Notes: a model not told the origin generated them from the letters alone. Positions 1 through 9,776 are shown, numbered from the stretch's first letter. The stretch is DNA of 10,282 nt from Halomonas halophila (GCA_002433675.1 DJIP01000343.1:1-10282), one strand, 5' to 3'. Made by a program: numbers and translations.

Positions 1-463
1 ACTCGATCATGTCCGCCTCGAACAGCCCGCCAAGGCCCATCAGCATCAGGCTGACGGTGCAGTTGCCGCCGACGAAGGTGCGCGCGCCGGCGTCGAGCTG
101 GGCATCGATCACCTTGCGGTTGACCGGGTCGAGCACGATGGTGGCGTCATCGCTCATGCGCAGGGTGCTGGCGGCATCGATCCAGTAGCCCTTCCAGCCG
201 GCACCGCGCAGGTCTTCATAGACCTTCTTGGTGTAGTCGCCGCCCTGGCAGGTGATGATCACGTCCAGCGCCTTGAGCGCCTCGATGTCGAAGGCGTCCT
301 TCAGCGGAGGCACGTCCACACCCACGTCGGGGCCGGCCTGACCGACCTGGGAGGTGGTGAAGAAGACCGGCTCGATGCCGTTGAAATCTCCATCTTCCAC
401 CATCCGCTGCATGAGCACGGAACCCACCATGCCACGCCAACCGACGAAACCGACTTTCAACAT
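1..463 (-). CDS. asd: Aspartate-semialdehyde dehydrogenase, N-terminal part (3' end outside window)
   Basis: Asd reduces aspartyl-4-phosphate to aspartate-4-semialdehyde with NADPH, in the cytoplasm, at the entry to lysine, diaminopimelate, threonine and methionine synthesis. The first 154 residues are visible. The N-terminus MLKVGFVGWRGMVGSVLMQR is the Rossmann NADP-binding loop of the gammaproteobacterial Asd type. The active-site motif GGNCTVSLMLM has its cysteine at residue 135, as in the E. coli enzyme. FFTTSQVG (34-41) and CQGGDYT (72-78) are also typical of the family. The ATG start at 463 follows CTGGAGG by 7 bases. The family is about 370 residues, so more than half lies beyond the left edge. 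The gene has its own promoter just after leuB, so it need not depend on leu operon transcription. Identification is secure; only the missing 3' part is unknown. Confidence 0.97.
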   Translation of the reverse strand, partial: MLKVGFVGWRGMVGSVLMQRMVEDGDFNGIEPVFFTTSQVGQAGPDVGVDVPPLKDAFDIEALKALDVIITCQGGDYTKKVYEDLRGAGWKGYWIDAASTLRMSDDATIVLDPVNRKVIDAQLDAGARTFVGGNCTVSLMLMGLGGLFEADMIE

Positions 464-495
464 GTGAAGTCCTCCAGAAATCGAGTGAGGCAATC

Positions 496-524
496 ATTAT
501 ACAGAAACCGGCGGCACCTTTCAG
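496..524 (-). promoter_or_regulatory. Promoter of asd (sigma-70 type)
   Basis: On the minus strand a perfect TATAAT (-10, plus coordinates 496-501) lies 17 bases after CTGAAA (-35, 519-524, 4 of 6 matches to TTGACA). The predicted start near 489 gives a 5' leader of about 26 nt before the asd ATG at 463. The -35 box falls in the loop of the hairpin that probably ends leuB transcription. The boxes are seen in the sequence; promoter activity is inferred. Confidence 0.75.
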
Positions 525-534
525 ATGCCGCCGG
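508..534 (-). terminator. Probable terminator hairpin of the leu operon, upstream of asd
   Basis: Perfect 9-bp arms, CCGGCGGCA (508-516) and TGCCGCCGG (526-534), enclose a 9-nt loop. In minus-strand RNA the stem is followed by UUUCUGU, a short imperfect U-tract. It lies about 57 bases past the leuB stop and before the asd start, so a partial rho-independent terminator for leuCDB is likely. The weak U-tract may let some transcription read into asd. Confidence 0.6.
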
Positions 535-543
535 CAGAGTCGG

Positions 544-578
544 GGTGGCTGACGCTCGTTTGCCGAGCGCAGGCCACC
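544..578 (-). terminator. Interrupted hairpin just after leuB
   Basis: This is a nested dyad. The outer arms GGTGGC (544-549) and GCCACC (573-578) enclose inner arms CGCTCG (553-558) and CGAGCG (564-569), with a 5-nt loop and a 3-nt bulge on each side. It lies 14 bases beyond the leuB stop codon in the direction of transcription. No U-tract follows, so it more likely stabilises the mRNA 3' end, or works with the second hairpin, than terminates alone. Confidence 0.45.
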
Positions 579-591
579 ATAAGCACAGGCG

Positions 592-1662
592 TTAAAGGGC
601 AGCCAGCACCGCATCCCCCATCTCACTGGTGGACACCTGGCGGGTGCCCGGATAGGCGATGTCGGCGGTACGCAGGCCCTGATCCAGCACCTTGCCCACC
701 GCGGCCTCGATACGCTCGGCCATGGCCGGCTCGTTGAGCGAATAGCGCAGCATCATCGCCACCGAGAGGATGGTGGCCAGCGGATTGGCCACACCCTGGC
801 CAGCGATATCGGGGGCGCTGCCGTGGCAGGGCTCGTACATGCCCTGGCCGCTTTCGTTGAGCGAGGCCGACGGCAGCATGCCGATGGAGCCGGTCAGCAT
901 GGCGGCGGCGTCGGACAGGATGTCGCCGAACATGTTGCCGGTCACCACCACGTCGAACTGCTTGGGCGCACGCACCAGCTGCATGGCGGCGTTGTCCACG
1001 TACATGTGCGACAGCTCCACGTCAGGGTACTCGGCGGATAGCCGCTCCATCACCTCGCGCCACAGGATGGTGACCTCCAGCACGTTGGCCTTGTCGACGC
1101 TGCAGAGCTTCTTGTCACGCTTGCGCGCCATCTCGAAGGCCACCCGGCCGATACGCTCGATCTCGCTCTCACTGTAGACGTAGGTATTGAAGCCGACCCG
1201 TTCACCGTCACGCTCCTCGACGCCGCGGGGCTGGCCGAAGTAGATGCCGCCGGTCAGCTCGCGCACGATCATGATATCGAGCCCCGACACCACCTCGGGC
1301 TTGAGAGTCGAGGCCTCGGCCAGCTGCGGATAGAGGATCGCCGGGCGCAGGTTGCCGAACAGCCCCAGTTCCTTGCGCAGCCCCAGAAGCCCCTTTTCGG
1401 GTCGCTTGGAAAGATCCTCGATGGTGTCCCACTGGGGGCCACCGACGGCGCCCAGCAGGATGGCGTCCGCCGCGCGCGCCTTGGCCAGGGTCTCCTCGGG
1501 CAAGGGCACGCCACGCACATCATAGGCGCCACCACCCACCAGGGCTTCCTCCACCTCCACGTCGAGCCCCTTGGCCTTGAGCGCCTCGAGCACGCGGCTG
1601 GCCTGGGCGGTGATCTCGGGGCCGATGCCGTCACCGGGAAGGACAAGAATCTTGCGGGTCAT
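592..1662 (-). CDS. leuB: 3-isopropylmalate dehydrogenase
   Basis: LeuB oxidises (2R,3S)-3-isopropylmalate with NAD+ and decarboxylates it to 2-oxoisocaproate, the last pathway-specific step of leucine synthesis; it acts as a cytoplasmic homodimer. The product is 356 residues, close to the usual 350-365. Visible landmarks are LPGDGIGPE (8-16), the substrate-binding arginines in [14 protein letters not shown] (R96, R106) and RELTGG (R134), Y141, K191, D223, the family signature [12 protein letters not shown] with D247 and D251, and the NAD-binding [12 protein letters not shown] (277-288). The ATG at 1662 is chosen because [14 protein letters not shown] is the family N-terminus and AGGAA lies about 9 bases upstream; the frame stays open to 1833, but that extension is not family-like. 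It is the third leu operon gene, 91 bp after leuD, and no key residue is missing. Confidence 0.97.
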   Translation of the reverse strand: MTRKILVLPGDGIGPEITAQASRVLEALKAKGLDVEVEEALVGGGAYDVRGVPLPEETLAKARAADAILLGAVGGPQWDTIEDLSKRPEKGLLGLRKELGLFGNLRPAILYPQLAEASTLKPEVVSGLDIMIVRELTGGIYFGQPRGVEERDGERVGFNTYVYSESEIERIGRVAFEMARKRDKKLCSVDKANVLEVTILWREVMERLSAEYPDVELSHMYVDNAAMQLVRAPKQFDVVVTGNMFGDILSDAAAMLTGSIGMLPSASLNESGQGMYEPCHGSAPDIAGQGVANPLATILSVAMMLRYSLNEPAMAERIEAAVGKVLDQGLRTADIAYPGTRQVSTSEMGDAVLAAL

Positions 1663-1686
1663 GAGATTGGGTTCCTGAAAGCTGGC

Positions 1687-1732
1687 AAAAAAAGAAGATC
1701 GAGAAGCGAAGGCCCCGCCATCGGGCGAGGCC
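1687..1732 (-). other. Intercistronic hairpin and T-tract between leuD and leuB
   Basis: The 91-bp leuD-leuB gap contains arms GGCCCCGCC (1711-1719) and GGCGAGGCC (1724-1732) around a 4-nt loop. In minus-strand RNA all nine positions pair, one as G-U; in plus-strand RNA the same position is a C-A mismatch, so the hairpin fits leu operon mRNA best. Seven consecutive T (1687-1693, read on the minus strand) follow the stem after 17 bases, too far for a standard terminator. A role in mRNA processing, stability or partial attenuation of leuB is possible. Confidence 0.45.
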
Positions 1733-1753
1733 AAAGGTCGATGACAGGCCGGT

Positions 1754-2407
1754 CTACGCCTTGGCCGGCTCGCGGAAGAGCCAAGGGCGCGCGGCGCGAT
1801 GACGTGCCTCGAAGTCGGCGATGGCGGCCTCATCCTTGAGGGTGATGCCGATATCGTCGAGGCCTTCGAGCAGGCAGTGCTTGCGGAAGGCGTCCACCTC
1901 GAACTCGAGGATCTCGCCGCCGGGGGTTACCACACGCTGGTGCTCGAGATCGATATCGAGACGGTAGCCTTCGTTGGCCTCAACCTCGGCGAACAGCCGG
2001 TCGACCTGCTCTTCAGGCAGGGTAATCAGCAGAATGCCGTTCTTGAAGGCATTGTTGTAGAAGATATCGGCGAAACTCGGCGCGATGACCGCGCGGAAAC
2101 CGAAGTCCTCCAGCGCCCAGGGCGCGTGTTCACGGGAACTGCCGCAGCCGAAGTTGCGCCGTGCCAGCAGCACCTGGGCGCCTTGAAAACGCGGCTGATT
2201 CAGCACGAAATCCGGGTTCAGCGGGCGTTGGCTGACGTCCTGACCGGGCTGGCCCTCGTCGAGGTAGCGCAGTTCATCGAACAGGTTGACGCCGAAGCCG
2301 GTACGCTTGATCGACTTCAGAAACTGCTTGGGGATGATCAGGTCGGTGTCGACGTTGGCCCGATCCATCGGCGCGACCAGACCCTCGAGGCGTTCGAACT
2401 TTTGCAT
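1754..2407 (-). CDS. leuD: 3-isopropylmalate dehydratase, small subunit
   Basis: LeuD is the swivelling small subunit of isopropylmalate isomerase. With LeuC it converts 2-isopropylmalate to 3-isopropylmalate by dehydration and rehydration. The 217-residue product matches the gammaproteobacterial type of about 200-215 residues. It shows the N-terminal [14 protein letters not shown] (18-31), the substrate-recognition motif [15 protein letters not shown] (85-99) and [14 protein letters not shown] (111-124). The ATG at 2407 starts the family-typical [26 protein letters not shown], 8 bases upstream, lies across the end of leuC. Only 3 bp separate the leuC stop from this start, so the two subunits are probably translationally coupled, which suits a 1:1 complex. 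I see no truncation or unusual residue. Confidence 0.97.
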   Translation of the reverse strand: MQKFERLEGLVAPMDRANVDTDLIIPKQFLKSIKRTGFGVNLFDELRYLDEGQPGQDVSQRPLNPDFVLNQPRFQGAQVLLARRNFGCGSSREHAPWALEDFGFRAVIAPSFADIFYNNAFKNGILLITLPEEQVDRLFAEVEANEGYRLDIDLEHQRVVTPGGEILEFEVDAFRKHCLLEGLDDIGITLKDEAAIADFEARHRAARPWLFREPAKA

Positions 2408-2410
2408 GGC

Positions 2411-3856
2411 TCAGGCCTCCTGGCGAGCGGTGGTGGAATCAAACTGGCGCACATCGACGAAGTGGCCGGCGATGGCGGCAGCAGCAGCCATCGCCGGGCT
2501 GACCAGGTGGGTACGACCGCCGTAGCCCTGGCGCCCCTCGAAGTTGCGGTTGGAGGTGGAGGCACAGTGCTCACCGGCGCCGAGCTTATCGGCGTTCATC
2601 GCCAGGCACATGGAGCAGCCGGGCTCACGCCACTCGAAGCCGGCCTCGATGAACACCTTGTGGAGCCCTTCCTCCTCGGCCTGACGCTTCACCAGGCCGG
2701 AACCCGGGACGACCATCGCCAACTGGATGCTGTCGGCGACCTTGCGACCACGGGCCACCTTGGCTGCCTCACGCAGATCCTCGATGCGCGAGTTGGTGCA
2801 GGACCCGATAAAGACCTTGTCGAGGCGGATATCGGTGATCTTCTGGCGCGGCGCCAGCCCCATGTACTCAAGCGCCCGGGTGATGCCGGTGCGCGCGGTG
2901 TCATCGGCAGCCTCGGCGGGGTCCGGGACCTCACCGCTGACACCGGTGACCATCTCGGGGCTGGTGCCCCAGCTGACCTGGGGCTCGATGGACGCAGCGT
3001 CCAGCGTCACCACCTTGTCGAACACGGCGTCGGCATCGGAGACCAGCTCGCGCCAGTCGGCCACGGCGGCGTCCCACTGCTCACCGCTGGGGGCAAAGGG
3101 GCGCTCGGCCAGATAGTCGATGGTGGTGTCGTCCACCGCGATCAGGCCGACCCGGGCACCGGCCTCGATGGCCATGTTGCACACCGTCATGCGACCTTCC
3201 ATCGACAGGCTCTCGATGGCGCTGCCGGCAAACTCGATGGCGTAGCCGGTACCACCGGCGGTACCGATCTCGCCGATGATCGCCAGCACCACGTCCTTGG
3301 CGGTGACGCCCTCGCCCAGCTCGCCTTCGACGCGCACCTGCATGTTCTTCATCTTCTGCGCCAGCAGGCACTGAGTGGCCAGCACGTGCTCGACCTCGGA
3401 GGTGCCGATACCGTGGGCCAAGGCGGCGAAGGCGCCGTGGGTGGCGGTGTGGGAGTCGCCACACACCACGGTCATGCCCGGCAGCGTCGCTCCCTGCTCG
3501 GGGCCGACCACGTGGACGATGCCCTGGCGCGGGTCATTGATGCGAAACTCCTCGATACCGAAGGCCTCGCAGTTATCATCAAGCGTCTGCACCTGGATCA
3601 GTGATACCGGATCCTTGATCCCGCTGTTGCCTTCGGAGCGTTCCTTCACGGTGGTCGGCACGTTGTGGTCCGGGGTCGCCAGGTTGGCGTCCAGGCGCCA
3701 CGGTTTTCGCCCGGCCAGACGCAGGCCTTCGAAGGCCTGGGGCGAGGTCACCTCGTGCAGCAGTTGACGATCGATATAGATCAGCGCGGTGCCATCATCG
3801 CGCTCCTTGACCAGGTGCTGCCGCCACAACTTGTCGTAGAGTGTCTGGCCTGCCAT
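2411..3856 (-). CDS. leuC: 3-isopropylmalate dehydratase, large subunit
   Basis: LeuC is the catalytic large subunit of isopropylmalate isomerase, an aconitase-family enzyme with a [4Fe-4S] cluster, acting in the cytoplasm with LeuD. The 481-residue product is slightly longer than E. coli LeuC (466). The cluster ligands are visible as C353 in FIGSCTNSR and C414 and C417 in GCSMCLAMN. Other aconitase-family blocks are TPDHNVPTT (61-69), [13 protein letters not shown] (131-143), and a C-terminal [10 protein letters not shown] (435-444) followed by [15 protein letters not shown]. The ATG at 3856 gives the family start [11 protein letters not shown], preceded 7 bases upstream by GGAGGAG (3864-3870). 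The frame stays open to 4009, but those residues are basic, proline-rich and not family-like. It is the first gene of the operon and diverges from a LysR regulator, so it is the likely regulated gene. Identification is secure. Confidence 0.97.
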   Translation of the reverse strand: MAGQTLYDKLWRQHLVKERDDGTALIYIDRQLLHEVTSPQAFEGLRLAGRKPWRLDANLATPDHNVPTTVKERSEGNSGIKDPVSLIQVQTLDDNCEAFGIEEFRINDPRQGIVHVVGPEQGATLPGMTVVCGDSHTATHGAFAALAHGIGTSEVEHVLATQCLLAQKMKNMQVRVEGELGEGVTAKDVVLAIIGEIGTAGGTGYAIEFAGSAIESLSMEGRMTVCNMAIEAGARVGLIAVDDTTIDYLAERPFAPSGEQWDAAVADWRELVSDADAVFDKVVTLDAASIEPQVSWGTSPEMVTGVSGEVPDPAEAADDTARTGITRALEYMGLAPRQKITDIRLDKVFIGSCTNSRIEDLREAAKVARGRKVADSIQLAMVVPGSGLVKRQAEEEGLHKVFIEAGFEWREPGCSMCLAMNADKLGAGEHCASTSNRNFEGRQGYGGRTHLVSPAMAAAAAIAGHFVDVRQFDSTTARQEA

Positions 3857-3994
3857 GTGGTGTCTCCTCCGGGGGCTTGGCTCCAGGCGCCACGCTGGCG
3901 GTGGGCCTGTCGGTCGTTCTGAAGCCGCCCCTCTCGATTGATCGAAAACGGTCGTTTGCCGGTCCCGCGGGCCTTGCCCGGGGATGGGATAGAT

Positions 3995-4012
3995 CGAGTG
4001 TCGCGCCACTCG
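3995..4012. promoter_or_regulatory. Dyad CGAGTG-N6-CACTCG at the presumed leuC transcription start
   Basis: Perfect 6-bp arms (3995-4000 and 4007-4012) enclose a 6-base spacer. It lies directly downstream of the best leuC -10 candidate, so it would cover the start site or form a hairpin at the very 5' end of leuC mRNA. An operator or a 5'-stabilising stem are both possible; the sequence alone does not decide between them. Confidence 0.4.
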
Positions 4013-4014
4013 CC

Positions 4015-4043
4015 AATAAAATCAATTCATGTTATTTATTCAA
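4015..4043 (-). promoter_or_regulatory. Candidate leuC promoter in the AT-rich island
   Basis: On the minus strand TTGAAT (-35, 4038-4043) and TTTATT (-10, 4015-4020) are 17 bases apart, each with 4 of 6 consensus matches. They lie in the only clearly AT-rich stretch of this divergent region (about 4013-4062). The start would be near 4008, leaving a GC-rich leader of about 150 nt. I found no leucine-rich leader peptide and no attenuator with a U-tract in it. The lysR promoter probably uses the same island on the other strand, but no pair of boxes stands out. Confidence 0.45.
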
Positions 4044-4046
4044 ACG

Positions 4047-4061
4047 ATTCCCAATTGGAAT
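4047..4061. promoter_or_regulatory. LysR-type operator (T-N11-A) between leuC and lysR
   Basis: ATTCCCAATTGGAAT is ATTCC-N5-GGAAT, a perfect 5-bp inverted repeat that fits the T-N11-A consensus of LysR-type regulators (T4048, A4060). It lies 61 bp before the LysR start codon and 4 bp upstream of the candidate leuC -35 box. That is where a divergently transcribed LysR protein would bind to control leuC and repress itself. The dyad is seen; binding by the adjacent regulator is inferred. Confidence 0.6.
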
Positions 4062-4121
4062 GCATCGCTACCCCGCAAATCGTCGCCCCTTTCACACGCC
4101 ATCCGTCCCGGGAGCACTGCC

Positions 4122-5027
4122 ATGGATACCCAGAGCCTGCAGGCCTTTCTCGCCGTGGCCGATAGCGGCAGCTTCTCCCGCGCCGCAGAGCAGCTGCACC
4201 TCACCCAACCAGCCGTCAGCAAGCGTATCGCCAGCCTGGAGGCGCTGACACGGGCCCGCCTGTTCGACCGTATCGGCCGCCGCGTCAGTCTGACCGAAGC
4301 CGGACGCCTGCTGCTGCCGCGGGCACGCCAGATCCTGGTCATGGTCGATGACAGCCGCCGGGCCCTGAGCAACCTGAGCGACGAGGTCAGCGGCGAGCTG
4401 ACCCTGGCCACCAGCCATCATATCGGCCTGCACCGGCTGCCGCCGGTGCTCGGCAGCTACGTCAAGCGCTACCCCGAGGTGCGCCTCGACCTGCGTTTTC
4501 TCGACTCGGAGCAGGCCTATCAAGGCGTGCTGGACGGCGATATCGAGGTGGCCCTGGTGACGCTGTCGGCCCACCCCGATGCTCAGCTTCGCGCCACCAG
4601 AGTATGGGTCGACGACATGACCTTCGTTGCCGCCCCGGAGCACCCGCTCGCCCGGGAGACCCAGGTGACGCTGGCGACCCTGTGCGAGCATGACGCCCTG
4701 TTGCCGGGTCCACTGACCTTCACCCGCCAGTTGATCCTCGAGCGCCTGGCCAGGCACGGTCTGACGCCCCGGGTGGGGCAGTCGACCAATTATCTGGAAA
4801 CCCTCAAGATGATGGCCTCGGCCGGACTTGGCTGGAGCCTGCTGCCCGACCCCATGGTCGAGCGGGACATTGCCGGCGGAAGACTGGTCCGACTGGGCCT
4901 CCAGGAGCCTGCGATACAGCGCCCGCTGGGCTACCTGGTGCACCGCGACCGCACTCTGTCCAACGCCGCCCGCTCGCTGCTCGAATGCCTCGACCAGGAA
5001 GCCGAGGCAACCCCCGCCTCACCTTGA
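4122..5027 (+). CDS. LysR-type transcriptional regulator, divergent from leuC
   Basis: This 301-residue DNA-binding regulator has a normal LysR-family length. The N-terminal winged helix-turn-helix is clear: LQAFLAVADSGSFSRAAEQL (6-25), LTQPAVSKRIASLE (27-40), then LFDRIGRRVSLTEAG (47-61). An effector-binding domain starts near residue 91 (GELTLATSHHIGLHRLPPVL) and runs to the C-terminus, with SAGLGWSLLPDPMV as the usual late core segment. The ATG at 4122 is chosen because MDTQSLQAFLAVADSGSF is the family start and GGGAG lies 7 bases upstream; the frame is open back to 4029. The gene diverges from leuC and is followed 24 bp later by a membrane-protein gene on the same strand, so both are likely targets. 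I recall a similarly placed LysR gene next to leuC in Pseudomonas. The inducer is unknown; a leucine-pathway intermediate is a guess from position only. Confidence 0.92.
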   Translation: MDTQSLQAFLAVADSGSFSRAAEQLHLTQPAVSKRIASLEALTRARLFDRIGRRVSLTEAGRLLLPRARQILVMVDDSRRALSNLSDEVSGELTLATSHHIGLHRLPPVLGSYVKRYPEVRLDLRFLDSEQAYQGVLDGDIEVALVTLSAHPDAQLRATRVWVDDMTFVAAPEHPLARETQVTLATLCEHDALLPGPLTFTRQLILERLARHGLTPRVGQSTNYLETLKMMASAGLGWSLLPDPMVERDIAGGRLVRLGLQEPAIQRPLGYLVHRDRTLSNAARSLLECLDQEAEATPASP

Positions 5028-5051
5028 GTGCACTATCACAGGGACGTCTGT

Positions 5052-6377
5052 ATGACTCGCATGCCTCTTCCTCCACCCCGACATCGCCTGGCCGGCCTCC
5101 TGACGCTGGCGGGCCTGCTGACCCAGATCACCGGCCTGGGCCTCGACGGGCTGCCGACCTGGAGCGTCAGCCTGCCCTTCTGGGCCGCCAGCCTGCTGAT
5201 GTGGCCCGACATCCCCCGGCGCAATCAGTGGCAGGCCGGCGTACTGGCGGTGCTGGGGTTTGCCTTCCTGCTGTTGGCGGTGGTGGGCTTCGACGCCAGC
5301 CCCGACATCACCACCTTGCTCGATGGCAACGCCTTCGTGGTGGCCATGCTGGTGGGGGTGAGCTTTATCGCCTTGATCGGACGCCCCTCGGAGGGGCCAC
5401 CGAACAGCGAACCGGTGACCGGGCGTCGAGGTCTGGCCGGGACCTGGCTGGGGGTGCAGCTACTTGGCGCCATTCTCAACCTGTCCGCCGTGTTCATGGT
5501 CGGCGATCGCCTGGAACGCCGCGGCCGTCTGCTCGACGTTCAACTACTGGGTCTCAACCGAGGACTTTCCAGCGCTGCCATGTGGTCACCGTTCTTCGCC
5601 GCCATGGGCGTGGCGGTCTCCTTGGCACCCTCGCTTGAATACACCACGGTGCTGGCCGCCGGGCTGCCGCTGGCCTTTGCTGGCGGGCTCTACAGTGTGT
5701 TCGAGCTGTCGCGCCGCTTCGACGTCAGTGAGGTTCCCGGCTTTTCGCTGTCCCCCCGCAGTCTGTTGATGCCGGCCAGCATGGCCGGCCTGGTGATGAT
5801 GTTTCACTACGTCATCACGCCGTCTCTGACCATCGTCAGCATCATCACCTTCCTGATGCCGACGCTGGCGCTGGCCGCCAACCTGGCCAGGGGGGCCACA
5901 GCGACCCGAGAACGCCTGGTTCGCCACCTTCACTACCGACTACCGGGCATGCGCGGCGAGATCACCCTGTTTCTGTGTGCGGGGCTGCTGACCAAGGGAC
6001 TCTCGATCCTGGTCGCCGCCGCCACCAACGGTGACTGGACGCTGTTTCCTGAGTTCGGCGTGGGCCCTGCCATGCTGAGCTACGTCGCCATCGTCGCAAG
6101 CTCCATTGCAGGATTGCACCCGATCATCGGTATCTCGGTGCTCGCCTCGATGCTCAATCTGGATGGCCCTCACCAGACCCTGTTCGGCTTCGTCGCCCTG
6201 GCGTCCTGGGGCGTGGGCACCGCCGTCGGCCCGCTGTCGGGGATCAACCTGTCACTGCAGGGCCGCTACGGGATCAGCGGCTATCGCATGATGAAGCACA
6301 ATTTTAACTACGCCCTGGTCATGTCGGCGCTGGTGCTGGTGGCAATCGCCTGGCTGGCCCGCACCATCTCGGGCTGA
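5052..6377 (+). CDS. Polytopic membrane protein, possible secondary transporter
   Basis: I do not recognise this 441-residue protein by name. It is an integral inner-membrane protein with about 12 hydrophobic segments, roughly at 12-30, 61-79, 93-110, 131-150, 172-192, 197-218, 237-256, 257-278, 303-323, 336-352, 353-370, 377-399 and 418-437. The basic loop DRLERRGRLLD (152-162) and a polar stretch at 111-128 separate segments. SSAAMWSP (173-180) and SSIAGLHP (350-357) share Ser-Ser, Ala and Pro in register, 177 residues apart, as in two-repeat transporters. A relation to the ion-transporter superfamily (DASS, TRAP DctM) is suspected, not shown. The ATG at 5052 has AGGGA 7 bases upstream; a GTG at 5028, right after the LysR stop, would add 8 residues and has no good ribosome site. 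It is probably cotranscribed with the LysR gene, so its substrate may relate to that regulator's inducer. Confidence 0.8.
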   Translation: MTRMPLPPPRHRLAGLLTLAGLLTQITGLGLDGLPTWSVSLPFWAASLLMWPDIPRRNQWQAGVLAVLGFAFLLLAVVGFDASPDITTLLDGNAFVVAMLVGVSFIALIGRPSEGPPNSEPVTGRRGLAGTWLGVQLLGAILNLSAVFMVGDRLERRGRLLDVQLLGLNRGLSSAAMWSPFFAAMGVAVSLAPSLEYTTVLAAGLPLAFAGGLYSVFELSRRFDVSEVPGFSLSPRSLLMPASMAGLVMMFHYVITPSLTIVSIITFLMPTLALAANLARGATATRERLVRHLHYRLPGMRGEITLFLCAGLLTKGLSILVAAATNGDWTLFPEFGVGPAMLSYVAIVASSIAGLHPIIGISVLASMLNLDGPHQTLFGFVALASWGVGTAVGPLSGINLSLQGRYGISGYRMMKHNFNYALVMSALVLVAIAWLARTISG

Positions 6378-6433
6378 CTCGCACGTCCGACGATTGCCAC
6401 CTGATCGTTACCCGCCAGCGCTGTCGGCAGGCA

Positions 6434-6946
6434 TCAACCGACACGCCCAAAGTAGCGATGGCCACATTGATGGCAGGGCTCGATGCGCTTGACCCCGTGC
6501 AGCTCGACCACAGCGTCGCAGTGCACGCAGGACATGCGTCCCGGCGCCGCCAGTTCGCCAGCGGTGTAATCGGCACGAGAGGCCTCCAGGTCATCCTCCA
6601 GCTGCTCGCGCTCGATCACGCTGCGATCGGCGATCGACAGAAGCGAGTCGACCACCTTGCGCGACAGAATGGTCAGGTCGATGCCAAGCCAGCTGGCCAC
6701 GCCCTCGCCGCCGGCAGCCAGGTAGCGCCGCATGTCCTTGAGATCACGCTCGACCCAGGCCCTGAGCAGCGCCAGTTCGTCCTTGGTGTACTCCTCGAGC
6801 TCCGCCTCGAACTCCACGGCGTCATCGAGATCCTTCTGCAGGTTGTCCCAGGTGAGGTCCTCGGCGCCTTCCTTGAGCCGGGACAGTACCCGCTCATAGC
6901 CGTCGCGCAGACGATGTTCGCCGGACGAAGAATGTTGATCACTCAT
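6434..6946 (-). CDS. Zinc-ribbon protein, YbeL/DUF1451 type
   Basis: This small cytoplasmic protein of 170 residues has no known biochemical activity that I can state. Its N-terminal two thirds are rich in Glu, Asp, Lys and Leu and look helical, possibly coiled-coil (about 10-75 and 95-125). The C-terminus is a zinc ribbon with two CxxC pairs, C140/C143 (CVHC) and C158/C161 (CHQC), ending in GHRYFGRVG. That layout, size and position beside leuS match the YbeL (DUF1451) family; in E. coli ybeL also lies next to leuS. The ATG at 6946 has a perfect AAGGAGG 8 bases upstream (6955-6961), although the frame is open to 7057. It diverges from leuS and converges on the membrane-protein gene, with 56 bp between their stops. 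A weak 6-bp stem with one G-U pair (6411-6431) follows its stop, without a U-tract. Confidence 0.88.
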   Translation of the reverse strand: MSDQHSSSGEHRLRDGYERVLSRLKEGAEDLTWDNLQKDLDDAVEFEAELEEYTKDELALLRAWVERDLKDMRRYLAAGGEGVASWLGIDLTILSRKVVDSLLSIADRSVIEREQLEDDLEASRADYTAGELAAPGRMSCVHCDAVVELHGVKRIEPCHQCGHRYFGRVG

Positions 6947-7018
6947 GACGGTGTCCTCCTTGATGCAGACAAGGACCGCTCGGGGTCGCCCGAACGGAAC
7001 ACTGGCGGCCCACCATAG

Positions 7019-9745
<2,727 letters not shown>

Positions 9746-9749
9746 CAGC

Positions 9750-9776
9750 ACGCGGCGGGCGACTCGCCCGCCGCGT
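9750..9776 (+). terminator. Strong GC hairpin after leuS
   Basis: Starting five bases after the leuS stop, arms at 9750-9762 and 9764-9776 are perfectly complementary over 13 bp; a realistic loop is GACTC with 11-bp arms. The following bases (CAGACTGTCGG) contain no T-tract, so this is not a full rho-independent terminator. It may cause partial termination or protect the leuS mRNA end, leaving lptE partly cotranscribed. The gap to lptE (9746-9854) otherwise shows no clear promoter. Confidence 0.5.

Noticed and set aside
1799..3604. 601-codon open frame on the plus strand opposite leuD and leuC
   Set aside because: It is exactly opposite two secure genes, has a repetitive Gly/His/Leu/Val-rich composition and no recognisable domain. 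Such frames are common opposite GC-rich genes.
3980..4025. Possible leucine leader peptide from TTG at 4025 ([12 protein letters not shown]..., with rare TTA and CTA codons)
   Set aside because: The start overlaps the -10 candidate, it has no ribosome site, and the frame runs on into leuC instead of stopping; it has few adjacent leucines.
4092..4943. 283-codon open frame opposite the LysR gene
   Set aside because: Gln/Gly/His-rich composition with no domain, and the plus-strand frame is a clear LysR protein.
5028..5051. GTG start for the membrane protein directly after the LysR stop
   Set aside because: It has no good ribosome site, while the ATG at 5052 has AGGGA at proper spacing; not fully excluded.
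6378..6433. Bidirectional terminator between the convergent genes
   Set aside because: Only a 6-bp stem with a G-U pair and a 5-bp chance dyad are present, with no T-tract on either strand.
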